Shown: positions 37,617 through 46,232 of the stretch, one piece after another
Position numbering within the stretch: position 1 is the stretch's first letter
How the letters are laid out: each line of letters begins with the position of its first letter
Position numbers and translations under genes: made by a program
Notes under the pieces: model-generated
Told to the model about the DNA's origin: nothing
Databases searched by the model: none
Seen by the model: only the letters and a program-made list of their open reading frames with translations
NCBI GenBank assembly: GCA_029222685.1
Contig: JARHVB010000021.1
Location: forward strand, 1 to 64,000
Direction of reading: 5' to 3'
DNA: 64,000 bases
DNA from: Terripilifer ovatus
GTDB taxonomy: Bacteria > Pseudomonadota > Alphaproteobacteria > Rhizobiales > Beijerinckiaceae

Positions 37617-37655
37617 AGTGCTGTCATTCCCGACGCGCCGCAGGCGCGTAGGCAG
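37617..37655. repeat. GTCATTCCCG palindrome forming a gene 3' end
   Basis: TGTCATTCCCGACGCGCCGC followed by AGGCGCG. The reverse strand reads GCGCGTCGGGAATGA, so this repeat supplies the last residues (ARRE) and the stop of the lyase gene at 37624. Only the left half of the usual palindrome is well preserved. Confidence 0.7.
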
Positions 37656-38565
37656 GGCCTGCCTTGAGCACCCGCCCGGGCAGATCCCGCTCGAGCGCTT
37701 TGGCCAGGCGCGATGCGATCGGCGTCAATGCCGCGAGGTCGACGCCGGTGTCGAAGCCCATGGCTTCCAGCATGTGCACGGTGTCCGCCGTGCAGATATT
37801 GCCGGTGGCGCCGGGCGCGAACGGGCAACCGCCGAGGCCGCCGAGCGCAGTGTCGAAACTTCTGGCGCCCTGCTGAACGGCGGCGAGGACATTGGCGAGG
37901 CCGAGACCGCGCGTGTCGTGAAAATGCAAGGTCAGCCGCGTGTCGGGGAACTGCGCCATGAAGATCCGCACCATCTCCGCCACCTGGCGCGGATTGGCCA
38001 TGCCGACCGTGTCGGCAAGGGTGACGCTGGTGATGCCAAGACGTGCGTAACGTTCGGCGATGTCCATCGTGAGCGCCAGCGGCACAACCCCTTCGATGGA
38101 GCAGCCGAAGGAGGTGGCGATCGTCGCATTGAGGTCGATGCCGGCCGTCTTCACGAGGTGCATCACCTGCGCCAGCAGGTCGATGGACTGCTCATGCGTC
38201 ATGTTGACGTTGGCCATATTGTGCTGCTCGCTGGCCGACATGACGAAGTTCACTTCGTCGACGCGCGCATCCACCGCGGCCTGCGCTCCGCGCAAGTTGG
38301 GAATCAACGCGCTGTATCTCACCGTGTTGGAGCGGTTGATGCCGCCCAGCACCTGCGCCGCATCGGCGAGCGCCGGCACGGCCTTCGGCGAGACGAAGGC
38401 CGTGACCTCGATCTTGTCGACACCGGTGCGGCTGAGATCGTTGACGAGATCGATCTTCTCGCTTGTAGGCACGAAGACCGGTTCGATCTGCAGCCCGTCG
38501 CGCATGGCGACTTCGTTGATATGGATTCTGGGCCGGGCTTCGCGGGTCATCGTCTCAAGAGTCAT
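37624..38565 (-). CDS. Hydroxymethylglutaryl-CoA lyase-like enzyme
   Basis: 313 residues, TIM-barrel lyase of the HMGL-like family. Catalytic features are intact: AMRDGLQIEP (Arg and Asp), LHFHDTRGLGLANVL (two His metal ligands), and GGLGGCPFAPGATGN with the active-site Cys and Asn loop. It would cleave HMG-CoA or a related branched 3-hydroxyacyl-CoA. It is coupled by a 4-bp overlap (38562-38565) to a CaiB-type CoA-transferase, suggesting activation then cleavage of a free acid. The last residues are encoded by an interspersed repeat. Confidence 0.9.
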   Translation of the reverse strand: MTLETMTREARPRIHINEVAMRDGLQIEPVFVPTSEKIDLVNDLSRTGVDKIEVTAFVSPKAVPALADAAQVLGGINRSNTVRYSALIPNLRGAQAAVDARVDEVNFVMSASEQHNMANVNMTHEQSIDLLAQVMHLVKTAGIDLNATIATSFGCSIEGVVPLALTMDIAERYARLGITSVTLADTVGMANPRQVAEMVRIFMAQFPDTRLTLHFHDTRGLGLANVLAAVQQGARSFDTALGGLGGCPFAPGATGNICTADTVHMLEAMGFDTGVDLAALTPIASRLAKALERDLPGRVLKAGPAYAPAARRE

Positions 38566-39758
38566 TGAATCACACCACGCGCCCTAAGCGCATCGATCTC
38601 GTCGGCATCATAGCCGATCCCGCCGAGGACTTCGCCGGTATGCTGGCCGATCTTCGGACCCAGCCATTCGACTGACCCCGGCGTATCACTGAGCTTCGGC
38701 ACGACGCCGGGAAATTTGACGTTGGTGCCGTCCGGCAGCACGCCGTCGAGAAGCATATCGCGCGCCTGGTAATGCGGGTCTTCCATAATGTCCTTCACCG
38801 AATAGATCGGGCTTGCCGGAACCTCCGCCGCTTCGAGCCGGGCGAGGGCGTCGTTCAACTCGAGGCTCGACGTCCAGGCCTCGATGGCGCCGTCGATCTC
38901 TTCGCAGGCGGCGACCCGGCCGGCATTGTTCTGATAGGCCGGATGCGTGGCGAGATCCGGGCGGCCGATGGCGTTCATGAGCCGGCGATAGATCGAATCG
39001 CCGTTGCCGGCAATGACGACGAAGCGGCCGTCCTTCGAGCGATAGGTGTTGGAAGGACAGATGCCCGGCAGGGCGCCGCTGCTGCGCTCGCGGACATGAT
39101 TGAACAGATCATATTCGGGAACCGAGCTCTCCATCAGGTTGAAGACGCTTTCGTAGAGCGCCACATCGACGATCTGTCCCGGCCGCCCGTGGCATTTCAC
39201 ATTGACGATGCTCAGCAGGGCGCCGATGACGGCGTGCAGCGAGGCTAGCGAATCGCCCAGGCTGATGCCGGTGCGCGCGGTCACGCCGTCCTTCTCGCCC
39301 GTGGTGTGGCGGATGCCGCCGATGGCTTCGGCGACAGAGCCGAAGCCCGGCCGCTCGGCATAGGGGCCGGTCTGGCCGTAGCCGGAGATGCGCACCATCG
39401 TCAGCGCCGGATTGGCGGCATGCAGTTCGTCCCAGCCGAGGCCCCAGCGCTCCAGGGTGCCGGGGCGGAAATTTTCCACCAGCACGTCTGCATCCTGCAG
39501 CAGGCGGCGCACGACCGCTTGACCTTCTGCCGATTTCAGATCGATGCCGAGCGATTTCTTGTTGCGCGATTGCAGATACCACCACAGCGACGTGTCGCCG
39601 TGCATCATGCGCCAGTTGCGCAGCGGATCACCGCCGTTGAGGGATTCCACCTTGATCACTTCGGCGCCGAAATCGGCGAGCATGCGGGTGGCGAACGGCG
39701 CGGCGATGAGCGTTCCAAGCTCCACCACGCGGAAGCCTTCGAGCGGTCGATGAGTCAC
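38562..39758 (-). CDS. CaiB/BaiF CoA-transferase family protein
   Basis: 398 residues from GTG 39758 (THRPLEGFRVVELG, the usual family start); TTG 39779 is also in frame. Class III CoA-transferase features: LGTLIAAPFATRMLADFGAEVIKVE, NKKSLGIDLKS, the catalytic Asp region ENFRPGTLERWGLG, and later GQIVDVALYESVFNLM. It moves CoA from a donor acyl-CoA to a free carboxylic acid. It is coupled to the HMG-CoA-lyase-like gene, giving an activation-cleavage pair. Comparable pairs are known for HMG, glutarate or citramalate-like acids. Confidence 0.9.
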   Translation of the reverse strand: MTHRPLEGFRVVELGTLIAAPFATRMLADFGAEVIKVESLNGGDPLRNWRMMHGDTSLWWYLQSRNKKSLGIDLKSAEGQAVVRRLLQDADVLVENFRPGTLERWGLGWDELHAANPALTMVRISGYGQTGPYAERPGFGSVAEAIGGIRHTTGEKDGVTARTGISLGDSLASLHAVIGALLSIVNVKCHGRPGQIVDVALYESVFNLMESSVPEYDLFNHVRERSSGALPGICPSNTYRSKDGRFVVIAGNGDSIYRRLMNAIGRPDLATHPAYQNNAGRVAACEEIDGAIEAWTSSLELNDALARLEAAEVPASPIYSVKDIMEDPHYQARDMLLDGVLPDGTNVKFPGVVPKLSDTPGSVEWLGPKIGQHTGEVLGGIGYDADEIDALRARGVIQ

Positions 39759-39814
39759 TGTTGATCCGGTTTGAGCCAATGAAGACGCACGCTAACGGCT
39801 GGCACGCGGCGAGA

Positions 39815-39824
39815 ATTGCCAAAT
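39815..39824. promoter_or_regulatory. ATTGCCAAAT site (copy 1)
   Basis: The 10-mer ATTGCCAAAT lies in the divergent promoter region of the CoA-transferase and VOC genes and recurs exactly at 40392-40401 upstream of the FAD oxidase. A nearby imperfect inverted repeat GGCA-N6-TGCC is at 39848-39861. Possibly a shared regulator site. Confidence 0.25.
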
Positions 39825-39959
39825 TCACACCGCTTCCCGGCCCGTTCGGCAATAATCTGCCAAGAAATTCCATGTGGACTCGTTTTACGCCAACGCGCTG
39901 GCTCAAGCCTTGCTTACCGGGAGCCGAGCCGGCCGCCAGGCAGCTGCAAGGGAGCACCT

Positions 39960-40361
39960 ATGATCAGCCTTGAGAAGATGGACCATGTCGCTATCGAAGT
40001 CCCCAATATCGCGCATTATATCGACAAATTTGTCGGCACCGGCGGACTGAAGCTGTTGCGGCGCGGAGTGGCCACCGCAACCGGCGTCGAGATCGCCATG
40101 CTCGGGGACAGGACCGGGATGAAGATCGAGCTGATCGAAAACAAGGCCGCCACGGAGCTGAAGTTCCTGCACATCGCGTTCCGGTCCGACGATGTCGACA
40201 CCGCCGCGCAGGAGACCGCCGCCGCCGGCTGGGCGCTCGGGCGCGGTCCCAACGATATCGCCGCGGCGAAGGCGCGCAGCGCCTTCATGACTGACGGGCA
40301 GGGCTTCGAATTCCAGATCCTCTCCTATGCACCCGACAGCCCGGACGTGGCGCAATGGTGA
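39960..40361 (+). CDS. VOC family protein (glyoxalase/dioxygenase superfamily)
   Basis: 133 residues from ATG 39960, six nt after GGGAG; the longer frame to 39816 is unlikely. The start MDHVAIEVPNI and FLHIAFRSDDVD and GFEFQILSYAP are the paired beta-alpha-beta units of a VOC fold. Metal ligands are only partly matched: His in DHVAIEV and Glu in FEFQ. Members act as lyases, epimerases (methylmalonyl-CoA type) or dioxygenases. It is divergent from the CoA-transferase and 103 bp before the FAD oxidase. A role in acyl-CoA metabolism is possible. Confidence 0.82.
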   Translation: MISLEKMDHVAIEVPNIAHYIDKFVGTGGLKLLRRGVATATGVEIAMLGDRTGMKIELIENKAATELKFLHIAFRSDDVDTAAQETAAAGWALGRGPNDIAAAKARSAFMTDGQGFEFQILSYAPDSPDVAQW

Positions 40362-40391
40362 AGCTACGCGTTGCCTTTGCAGCAACGGGAC

Positions 40392-40401
40392 ATTGCCAAA
40401 T
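40392..40401. promoter_or_regulatory. ATTGCCAAAT site (copy 2)
   Basis: Exact second copy of the 10-mer seen at 39815-39824, 63 bp upstream of the FAD-oxidase start. Confidence 0.25.
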
Positions 40402-40464
40402 CGATACTTGTAGGCACGGCTCTTTGGCTGCCTAGTTTGGCGGCATCAAGCAGCGCAGGAAACC

Positions 40465-41802
40465 ATGACAGTCCAGACCATCGAGCAATTCCGCCAGGAC
40501 ATCGGCAGCGTCTTTTCCACCGTTGAAGACCGCGAACGGGCGATGAAATCGCGCGATTTCCACTGGTACAGCCCGGTGCTGACGCCGCAGCTCAAGGATT
40601 GCATGGCCGACGTGGTGGTGCAGCCGCAGACACAGGCCGAAATCGAGGCGGTGGTGGCGGCAGCGGCGAAACATCGCCTGCCCATCACCGTGCGCGGCGG
40701 CGGCACCGGCAATTATGGCCAGGCGGTGCCGCTGCAGGGCGGCATCGTTCTCGACATGACCCGCTTCAACAAGGTGCTCGCGGTCGAGGACGGCTCGATC
40801 CGCATCGAAGCCGGCGCCTATATCAAGAGCGCGCTCGACGCCGCCCTGGCCACGGGCCAGCAGCTCATGATGTATCCCTCGACCATGCAGTCGGCCACCG
40901 TCGGCGGCTATCTCGGCGGCGGCTTTGCCGGCATCGGCTCGGTCAAGCACGGCATCATCCGCGATTCCGGCATGATCCAGTCGCTCAAGATCATGACCGT
41001 CGAGGAAAGCCCAAAGATCATGACGCTCTCGGGCGCCGATGTCGGCTTCGTGTTCCACGCCTGGGGCACCACCGGCATCATCATCGAAGCCCAGCTCAAA
41101 CTGGTGCCGGCGGTGAAGTGGATCGATTGCATCGCCACCTTCCCGACCTATGGCGACACCATCGCCTTCGGCAATGCGGCCTTCGCCAGCGATCTCGACA
41201 TCTTCCTGCTCAGCGCGGTCGAGAAGCGGTTCGCGCCGTTCTACAAGCGCACGCAGGCCTATTTCGACGGCAGCCGCGATGCGATGTTCTCGATGGTCAA
41301 CGAGAAGGATGTCGACGCCTTCTTCGCGCTTGCCGCCAAGTTCAACGGCGTGCGCTCAATGGCGGTCAGCGAGGCCGAGAGCGCAGACGCCAAGCTGCGG
41401 CCGATCCACCAGACGGCGTTCAACCACACGACCCTGATGGCGCTGCAGGTCGACCGCTCATGGACCTATCTGCAGATCGTCATGCCCGATCCGTTCACGC
41501 CGGAACTGGCCGAGAAGCAGTTGAAGTATTTCGGCGACGAAGTGCTGATGCACCACGAATATACCAGGGAGAACGGCCGGCCGCGCATTGGCGGCCTGCC
41601 ACTGATCAAGTTCACCACTGAGGCGCGTCTCAACGAGATCATGCGCATCTTCGAAGCCGACGGCTGCATGATCAACAATCCGCATATCTTCAAGCTGGAG
41701 GACGGCGGCCGGTTCGACCCCGAGGGCCGCAAGATGGCCTTCCGCAAGCAGGTCGACCCGCTGGGCCTGATGAATCCGGGGAAGCTGCGCTCGCTGTCGT
41801 GA
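40465..41802 (+). CDS. FAD-binding oxidoreductase (PCMH-type, GlcD/vanillyl-alcohol oxidase-like)
   Basis: 445 residues. The FAD domain shows ITVRGGGTGNYGQAVPLQGGIVLDM (about residues 73-97) and MMYPSTMQSATVGGYLGGGFAGIGS (about 134-159). The C-terminal part ends with QVDPLGLMNPGKL, the typical final segment of GlcD-like and VAO-type enzymes. It oxidises a hydroxy acid or alcohol, with no obvious signal peptide. Same direction as the VOC protein. A GTCATTCCCG palindrome follows 46 bp after the stop. Substrate unknown; the neighbourhood points to organic-acid catabolism. Confidence 0.87.
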   Translation: MTVQTIEQFRQDIGSVFSTVEDRERAMKSRDFHWYSPVLTPQLKDCMADVVVQPQTQAEIEAVVAAAAKHRLPITVRGGGTGNYGQAVPLQGGIVLDMTRFNKVLAVEDGSIRIEAGAYIKSALDAALATGQQLMMYPSTMQSATVGGYLGGGFAGIGSVKHGIIRDSGMIQSLKIMTVEESPKIMTLSGADVGFVFHAWGTTGIIIEAQLKLVPAVKWIDCIATFPTYGDTIAFGNAAFASDLDIFLLSAVEKRFAPFYKRTQAYFDGSRDAMFSMVNEKDVDAFFALAAKFNGVRSMAVSEAESADAKLRPIHQTAFNHTTLMALQVDRSWTYLQIVMPDPFTPELAEKQLKYFGDEVLMHHEYTRENGRPRIGGLPLIKFTTEARLNEIMRIFEADGCMINNPHIFKLEDGGRFDPEGRKMAFRKQVDPLGLMNPGKLRSLS

Positions 41803-41848
41803 GAAGCTGATTGCTGATTGCTGATTGCTCTTGGGCCGCCGTCTCGGG

Positions 41849-41885
41849 GTCATTCCCGACAAGCGAAGCGCAGAGCGGGAATGAC
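41849..41885. repeat. GTCATTCCCG palindrome, perfect-arm copy
   Basis: Perfect 10-bp arms GTCATTCCCG and CGGGAATGAC around ACAAGCGAAGCGCAGAG. It lies between the convergent FAD oxidase and hybrid kinase genes and could act as a bidirectional hairpin. It is the best-preserved member of this family in the window. Confidence 0.85.
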
Positions 41886-41895
41886 ACCCAAAGCG

Positions 41896-43977
41896 CTACG
41901 ACGCCTTCGCCGCAGCCCGGCCGCTGAGCAGCCGGCCGACTTCGGCTTCCAGTTGCGCCTGCTGATAGGGCTTTGCGAGACGTGGAAGGTTCGCCCATTT
42001 TCCGGCCGGCAGGTCGGCATATCCCGTCGCCAGAAGGACGGGCAGATCCGGGTGCTGTGGACGCACCATTTCGATAAGTTCGGTTCCGGTCATGCCGGGC
42101 ATGGCCTGATCCGTCATCAGCAGATCGATGCTCTGGCCGCTTTGCAGAATCTCCAGCGCCTGCTTGGCGGAATTCGCTTCGATCACCTTATGGCCCAGGT
42201 CTTCCAGCATGTCGACAGTGCTCATGGCGATGAGCGGATCATCGTCGACGACGAGTATGGTTGCAGCCATTGTGTCACCTCCTGCGGAGATTTCGATCTT
42301 CTCTGTTGTCGGCAATTCGTTGGCGACCGGCAACCATAGACAGGCTGTCGTTCCCTTGCCCACCTCGCTTGCAAGCTCGAAGTGTCCACCAAGCTGGACG
42401 ACGAGGCCGTGCACCATCGAAAGGCCGAGGCCGGTACCCTTTCCCAGCGGCTTGGTGGAGAAAAACGGTTCGATGGACTTGTTGAGCGTTTCTGCATCCA
42501 TGCCGGTGCCGGTGTCCTCGACCTGGACAAGCACATATCGGCCGTCACGGACAGGCTTGCCGCCTTTGACGTCGCGCATCGAAACGTCGATTGCGATCTG
42601 GCCGCCATTGGGCATCGCATCGCGCGAATTGATCGCCAGATTGAGAATGGCGAGTTCGATCTGGTTGGCATCGACCTGGGCCGCCGGCAAGCGATCGGCG
42701 AGCCGCAGGCGAAGATCGAAACGGGGGCCGAGGGATCGCTCCAGCAGGTCGCGCATTCCCAGCACGAGTTGGGCCATGTCGATGGAGCTGGTCTTGAGAT
42801 CCTGCTGGCGAGAGAAGGCGAGCATGCGCTGGGTCAGCGAGGCGCCGCGGCGGGCGCCCTGCATGGCGCCGTCGAGAAGACGCCGCATGCGGGCATCGTC
42901 GGGAATGCGCTTGGCGAGCAGTTCGAGGTTTCCCATCACGGCCATGAGCAGGTTGTTGAAATCGTGCGCGACGCCGCCGGTGAGTTGGCCAATGCTTTCC
43001 ATCTTCTGAGACTGTAGCAATTGCTTCTGCGCATGCTCGCGGGCCGCGACTTCGGCAACCAGTTCCCGTGTGCGTTCCTGCACCCGCTGTTCCAGCGTTG
43101 CCGTCAGTTCCGACAGGGCCGTGCGCTCTTCCGCCAGTTCCGCGAGCAGGCGCTCGCGCTCCAGCTCGGAGGTCTTGCGCTCGGTAATGTCGGAGGACAC
43201 GCCGACGAGCTGGGATATCTTGCCGCTCTCGTTGCGTGTCGCGCGCGCCCGAATATCGATCCAGTGGACGGACCCGTCAGGCCAGACGGTCCTGTGCTCA
43301 AGCGCCAGGTCGCTGCCGGTTTCGATCGCCAGGCCGATCGCTCCCGTCACATGATGGCGTTCATCGGGATGCACGCTTTTTCTGAAATCATCGAACAGGA
43401 ATTCCTTGCCGGACAATCCGCCGAAGTGATGCCGGAAAGCCTCCGAAGCGTGTAGAGTCATAGTGCCGATGTCGAGAGTCCACGATCCGAGATTGCCGGC
43501 CTTCAAGGCTGTCTGGAGGCGCTCTTCGCTCTCCGTCAATTCGTTCAAATGCGAGCGCGCCTCATACTGCCGCAGACGACCACGGATCGCGGAGCGCGCC
43601 ACACTGATCATCGTGGTTGGGTGGAAGGGGCGTTCGAGGAAGGTGACATTACCCAGAGCAGCCGCAAGCTTTACCGCGGTGGGATTGCGCTCGGCCCCGC
43701 CGCCCCGATGAGTCATGAGCACAATCGGGAAATCGGACCACGGCGGCTGCCCGTTCAAGAAGTCGGCAAGGGGCCGCAGGTCGGCGCCAGCGATCGCCTC
43801 ATCAGCAATCACCGCGACGCCGGCCCCGCGGGCGAGTTCGTGACACAAGACCGCCAGATCAGGACAGACGAAGACTAAAAATCCTGCATCCGTCAGCAAT
43901 TTTGCTGCGACCGCATGATCCCGCCCCACCGGGGCAAGGATCAGCGCGCGCTCGGAATAACGCCCAGATCCACTCAT
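41896..43977 (-). CDS. Hybrid sensor histidine kinase/response regulator
   Basis: 693 residues, soluble. Order: N-terminal receiver-like domain (1 to about 130) that lacks a clear phosphorylatable Asp pocket, PAS domain (about 153-268, ending SDITERK), coiled coil, HisKA with H338 in GGVAHDFNNLL, HATPase with NLAINSRDAMPNGG and GKGTGLGLSMVHG, and a C-terminal receiver (about 580-690) with VVDDDPLIA and the acceptor Asp in LLMTDQAMPG. The start overlaps the stop of the KaiC-like gene by 4 bp, so the two are translationally coupled and probably work together. No transmembrane segment, hence a cytoplasmic input. Confidence 0.93.
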   Translation of the reverse strand: MSGSGRYSERALILAPVGRDHAVAAKLLTDAGFLVFVCPDLAVLCHELARGAGVAVIADEAIAGADLRPLADFLNGQPPWSDFPIVLMTHRGGGAERNPTAVKLAAALGNVTFLERPFHPTTMISVARSAIRGRLRQYEARSHLNELTESEERLQTALKAGNLGSWTLDIGTMTLHASEAFRHHFGGLSGKEFLFDDFRKSVHPDERHHVTGAIGLAIETGSDLALEHRTVWPDGSVHWIDIRARATRNESGKISQLVGVSSDITERKTSELERERLLAELAEERTALSELTATLEQRVQERTRELVAEVAAREHAQKQLLQSQKMESIGQLTGGVAHDFNNLLMAVMGNLELLAKRIPDDARMRRLLDGAMQGARRGASLTQRMLAFSRQQDLKTSSIDMAQLVLGMRDLLERSLGPRFDLRLRLADRLPAAQVDANQIELAILNLAINSRDAMPNGGQIAIDVSMRDVKGGKPVRDGRYVLVQVEDTGTGMDAETLNKSIEPFFSTKPLGKGTGLGLSMVHGLVVQLGGHFELASEVGKGTTACLWLPVANELPTTEKIEISAGGDTMAATILVVDDDPLIAMSTVDMLEDLGHKVIEANSAKQALEILQSGQSIDLLMTDQAMPGMTGTELIEMVRPQHPDLPVLLATGYADLPAGKWANLPRLAKPYQQAQLEAEVGRLLSGRAAAKAS

Positions 43978-45521
43978 AAAACACTGCCAGACTTAGCAGA
44001 CAGGCTTGTCAGTTTGTCGTCATTTGTTTGCTGCGGTTCAAGCAACGGTGATGCCGCGCCGGTGTAGCTGGGCACTCCGTTGAGAACCCCGTGGAATTTG
44101 ACCAGCGGTTCCCCCAGTGCGAGACCGTTCGCCCCGATGGAAAATTCCCGGATCGTCAATTCATGCTCGCCAGTGCGCTTCTTGATGACCGATACGGCGC
44201 GGCGGACCTCGCCGAAAGCCTCGAAGTAGCGCAGGAGGATGACGGTGTCGGCGAGATAGGTAATGTCGAGAGGCGCATCCATGTTCCCGACGAGGCCATG
44301 CTGCGCAACTGTCATAAACGTTGTCGCGCCCTGCCGGTTCAGATACTGCAACAGTTCATGTACGTGCAGGACAAGTTCGTTTTCCTCCGGCATAGCAGCC
44401 TGGTAACCGTTGAGACTGTCGATGATGACGGTCTTGATATTTTGAGAATCGACCGTGGCGCGCACCTGATGGGCGAACTCGCCTGGTGACATCTCCGCCG
44501 CGTCGATCTGCTGAATCATCAGATGGCCGGCGTCTGCCGCGCCGTCGAGATCGATGCCGAGTTGTTTCATGCGGGAGGCCAACAGGCCGATTTCCTCGTC
44601 GAATATAAACAGCGCGGCCTTCTCCCCGCGAGCGATGGCCGCCATCGCGAACACGATTGCAATAAGGGATTTGCCGGTGCCGGCAGGGCCAAGAATCAGC
44701 GTGCTGGAGCCGCCGTCTGCGCCGCCGCCGAGCAGAGCGTCGAAAGCGGCATTTCCCGTGGGCAGCTTATGACGTTCGAAGCCTTTACGATGCTCTGACG
44801 CGACAAGCCGCGGGAAAATCTGGACCCCGCCCGTAGCAATGGTGAAATCATGGTGACCCCCGCGATAGCGTTGGCCGCGATATTTCAGCACGCGGAGGCG
44901 GCGGCGTTCGGCGCCATAGTTCGGCACCAGTTCTTCCAGCCGCACGACGCCATGAACCACGCTATGCACCGTCTTGTCGCCTTCTTCCGCCGTGAGGTCG
45001 TCGAGCATGAGCACGGTCGCGTTGTGCTTGGCGAAATAATGCTTGATCGCGAGGATCTGCCGACGGTAACGCAGGGAGCTTTGCGCGAGCAGGCGGATCT
45101 CTGACAGACTGTCGATCACAACACGAGCGGGCTTGACCCTGTCGACCGCGTCGAAAATCTGCTTTGTCGTTTCACCAAGTTCGAGATCGGACGAGTAGAG
45201 CAGGCTTTGCTGGTGCTCGCGGTCGAGCAGGCTTTCGGGCGTCACCACCTCGAAGAGGGTCAGATCGTCCAAGGACCAGCCGTGCGAAGCGGCGCTCTGG
45301 CGCAGTTCGGCGGCGGATTCAGCCAAAGTGATATAGAGCGTCTTTTCGCCAAGGCTTGCCCCTTCCAGGACAAATTGCAGAGCGACCGTGGTTTTGCCGG
45401 CGCCAGGTTCTCCCTCCAGAAGGAAGACATGACCGGGGGAGAAGCCGCCACACAACACCTCATCAAGACCGGCAATGCCGGTTTTGGCGTAGGTTTTGGT
45501 TTGCGAGTTCGGGCTGGTCAC
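43974..45521 (-). CDS. KaiC-like RecA-superfamily ATPase with two KaiC domains
   Basis: 515 residues with tandem domains. N-domain Walker A GEPGAGKTT (37-45) and Walker B VVIDSLSE (134-141); C-domain Walker A GPAGTGKS (278-285) and VIIDSLNG (365-372). The C-domain ends ADTVILLRYFEAFGEVRRA and IKKRTGEHELTIREF, matching KaiC CII. At the cyanobacterial phosphosites S431/T432 this protein has Thr421 and Tyr422 (DITYLADT). No kaiA or kaiB is in the window. It is followed and overlapped by a hybrid histidine kinase, which replaces the SasA-like output. Members of this non-clock KaiC group are thought to act in signalling or stress. Confidence 0.9.
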   Translation of the reverse strand: MTSPNSQTKTYAKTGIAGLDEVLCGGFSPGHVFLLEGEPGAGKTTVALQFVLEGASLGEKTLYITLAESAAELRQSAASHGWSLDDLTLFEVVTPESLLDREHQQSLLYSSDLELGETTKQIFDAVDRVKPARVVIDSLSEIRLLAQSSLRYRRQILAIKHYFAKHNATVLMLDDLTAEEGDKTVHSVVHGVVRLEELVPNYGAERRRLRVLKYRGQRYRGGHHDFTIATGGVQIFPRLVASEHRKGFERHKLPTGNAAFDALLGGGADGGSSTLILGPAGTGKSLIAIVFAMAAIARGEKAALFIFDEEIGLLASRMKQLGIDLDGAADAGHLMIQQIDAAEMSPGEFAHQVRATVDSQNIKTVIIDSLNGYQAAMPEENELVLHVHELLQYLNRQGATTFMTVAQHGLVGNMDAPLDITYLADTVILLRYFEAFGEVRRAVSVIKKRTGEHELTIREFSIGANGLALGEPLVKFHGVLNGVPSYTGAASPLLEPQQTNDDKLTSLSAKSGSVL

Positions 45522-45824
45522 GACTGGCTCCGGGCTTTTGACAGGCAGGTTCGCATCGGCAGAATGCCGTAGCGAATGCTTTTATTAAGATGTTTAAATT
45601 CAATATATTAGATATTTTACAAGAATTGGCAAACACCTCGTAGTAACGCGCCAACCCTCGTAAAAGTTTCGCCGGATCGGTTTCCCTTCGAGCAGGGCCG
45701 GCGCCCCCGCGTAATCCACCGAAACGAACAATTTTAGCGATCCGAATTGACGATCCTTGACGCCTGCCGACGCACATTCCGCGGCAACTCAAACCCGCCC
45801 GCTTCAAAGACCCGGAGACCATTG
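45522..45824. promoter_or_regulatory. AT-rich divergent promoter region
   Basis: A 303-bp gap between the KaiC-like gene (leftward) and a small secreted protein (rightward). The stretch 45573-45640 is strongly AT-rich (TTTATTAAGATGTTTAAATT, then CAATATATTAGATATTTTAC) against a GC-rich background, as expected for promoters or bending. I cannot assign specific -35/-10 boxes with confidence, and no gene is seen. Confidence 0.45.
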
Positions 45825-46232
45825 ATGAAGCCGTTCGTTGCGCTGGCCGTCGCCGCCCTGTTCGTATCCTCGACCGCCGAGGCGAGAGGACTTCGGATCC
45901 GCGTGCCGGTGCCACGGCTTTCGGTTGCACCGACGATCTCCCCGGCAAAGACTGTTGTGCCGGATCCGGCCCGGCTGCAGCGCTCCGGCGGGCTCATCAT
46001 CCTGCCCGGCGTCGGCGCCGCGCGGGCGTCGGCGAACTCTTCCCAACCGCTGCTCGACACGAAATCGGGTTCCAGGCAGGACTGGAGCCCGACGCCGTTT
46101 GCCGCGCGCCAGCAAGGCGCCGCCGCCTTGCCGGCCTACCAACCGCCGCAACCGCAGGCGCCAAAGATCGAGAAAGCGGTCTTCGTGTGCCCGCCGTCGC
46201 AAAACGTCGGCGGCTTCTGCGTCCTCAACTGA
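45825..46232 (+). CDS. Hypothetical secreted protein
   Basis: 135 residues from ATG 45825 after CGGAGACCATTG. Signal peptide MKPFVALAVAALFVSSTAEA with cleavage after AEA, then RGLRIRVPVPRLS, a Pro/Gln-rich middle and a C-terminal pair of Cys (VFVCPPSQNVGGFCVLN). No family recognised. It is convergent with and overlaps by 8 bp the end of the molybdoenzyme pseudogene. Confidence 0.6.
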   Translation: MKPFVALAVAALFVSSTAEARGLRIRVPVPRLSVAPTISPAKTVVPDPARLQRSGGLIILPGVGAARASANSSQPLLDTKSGSRQDWSPTPFAARQQGAAALPAYQPPQPQAPKIEKAVFVCPPSQNVGGFCVLN

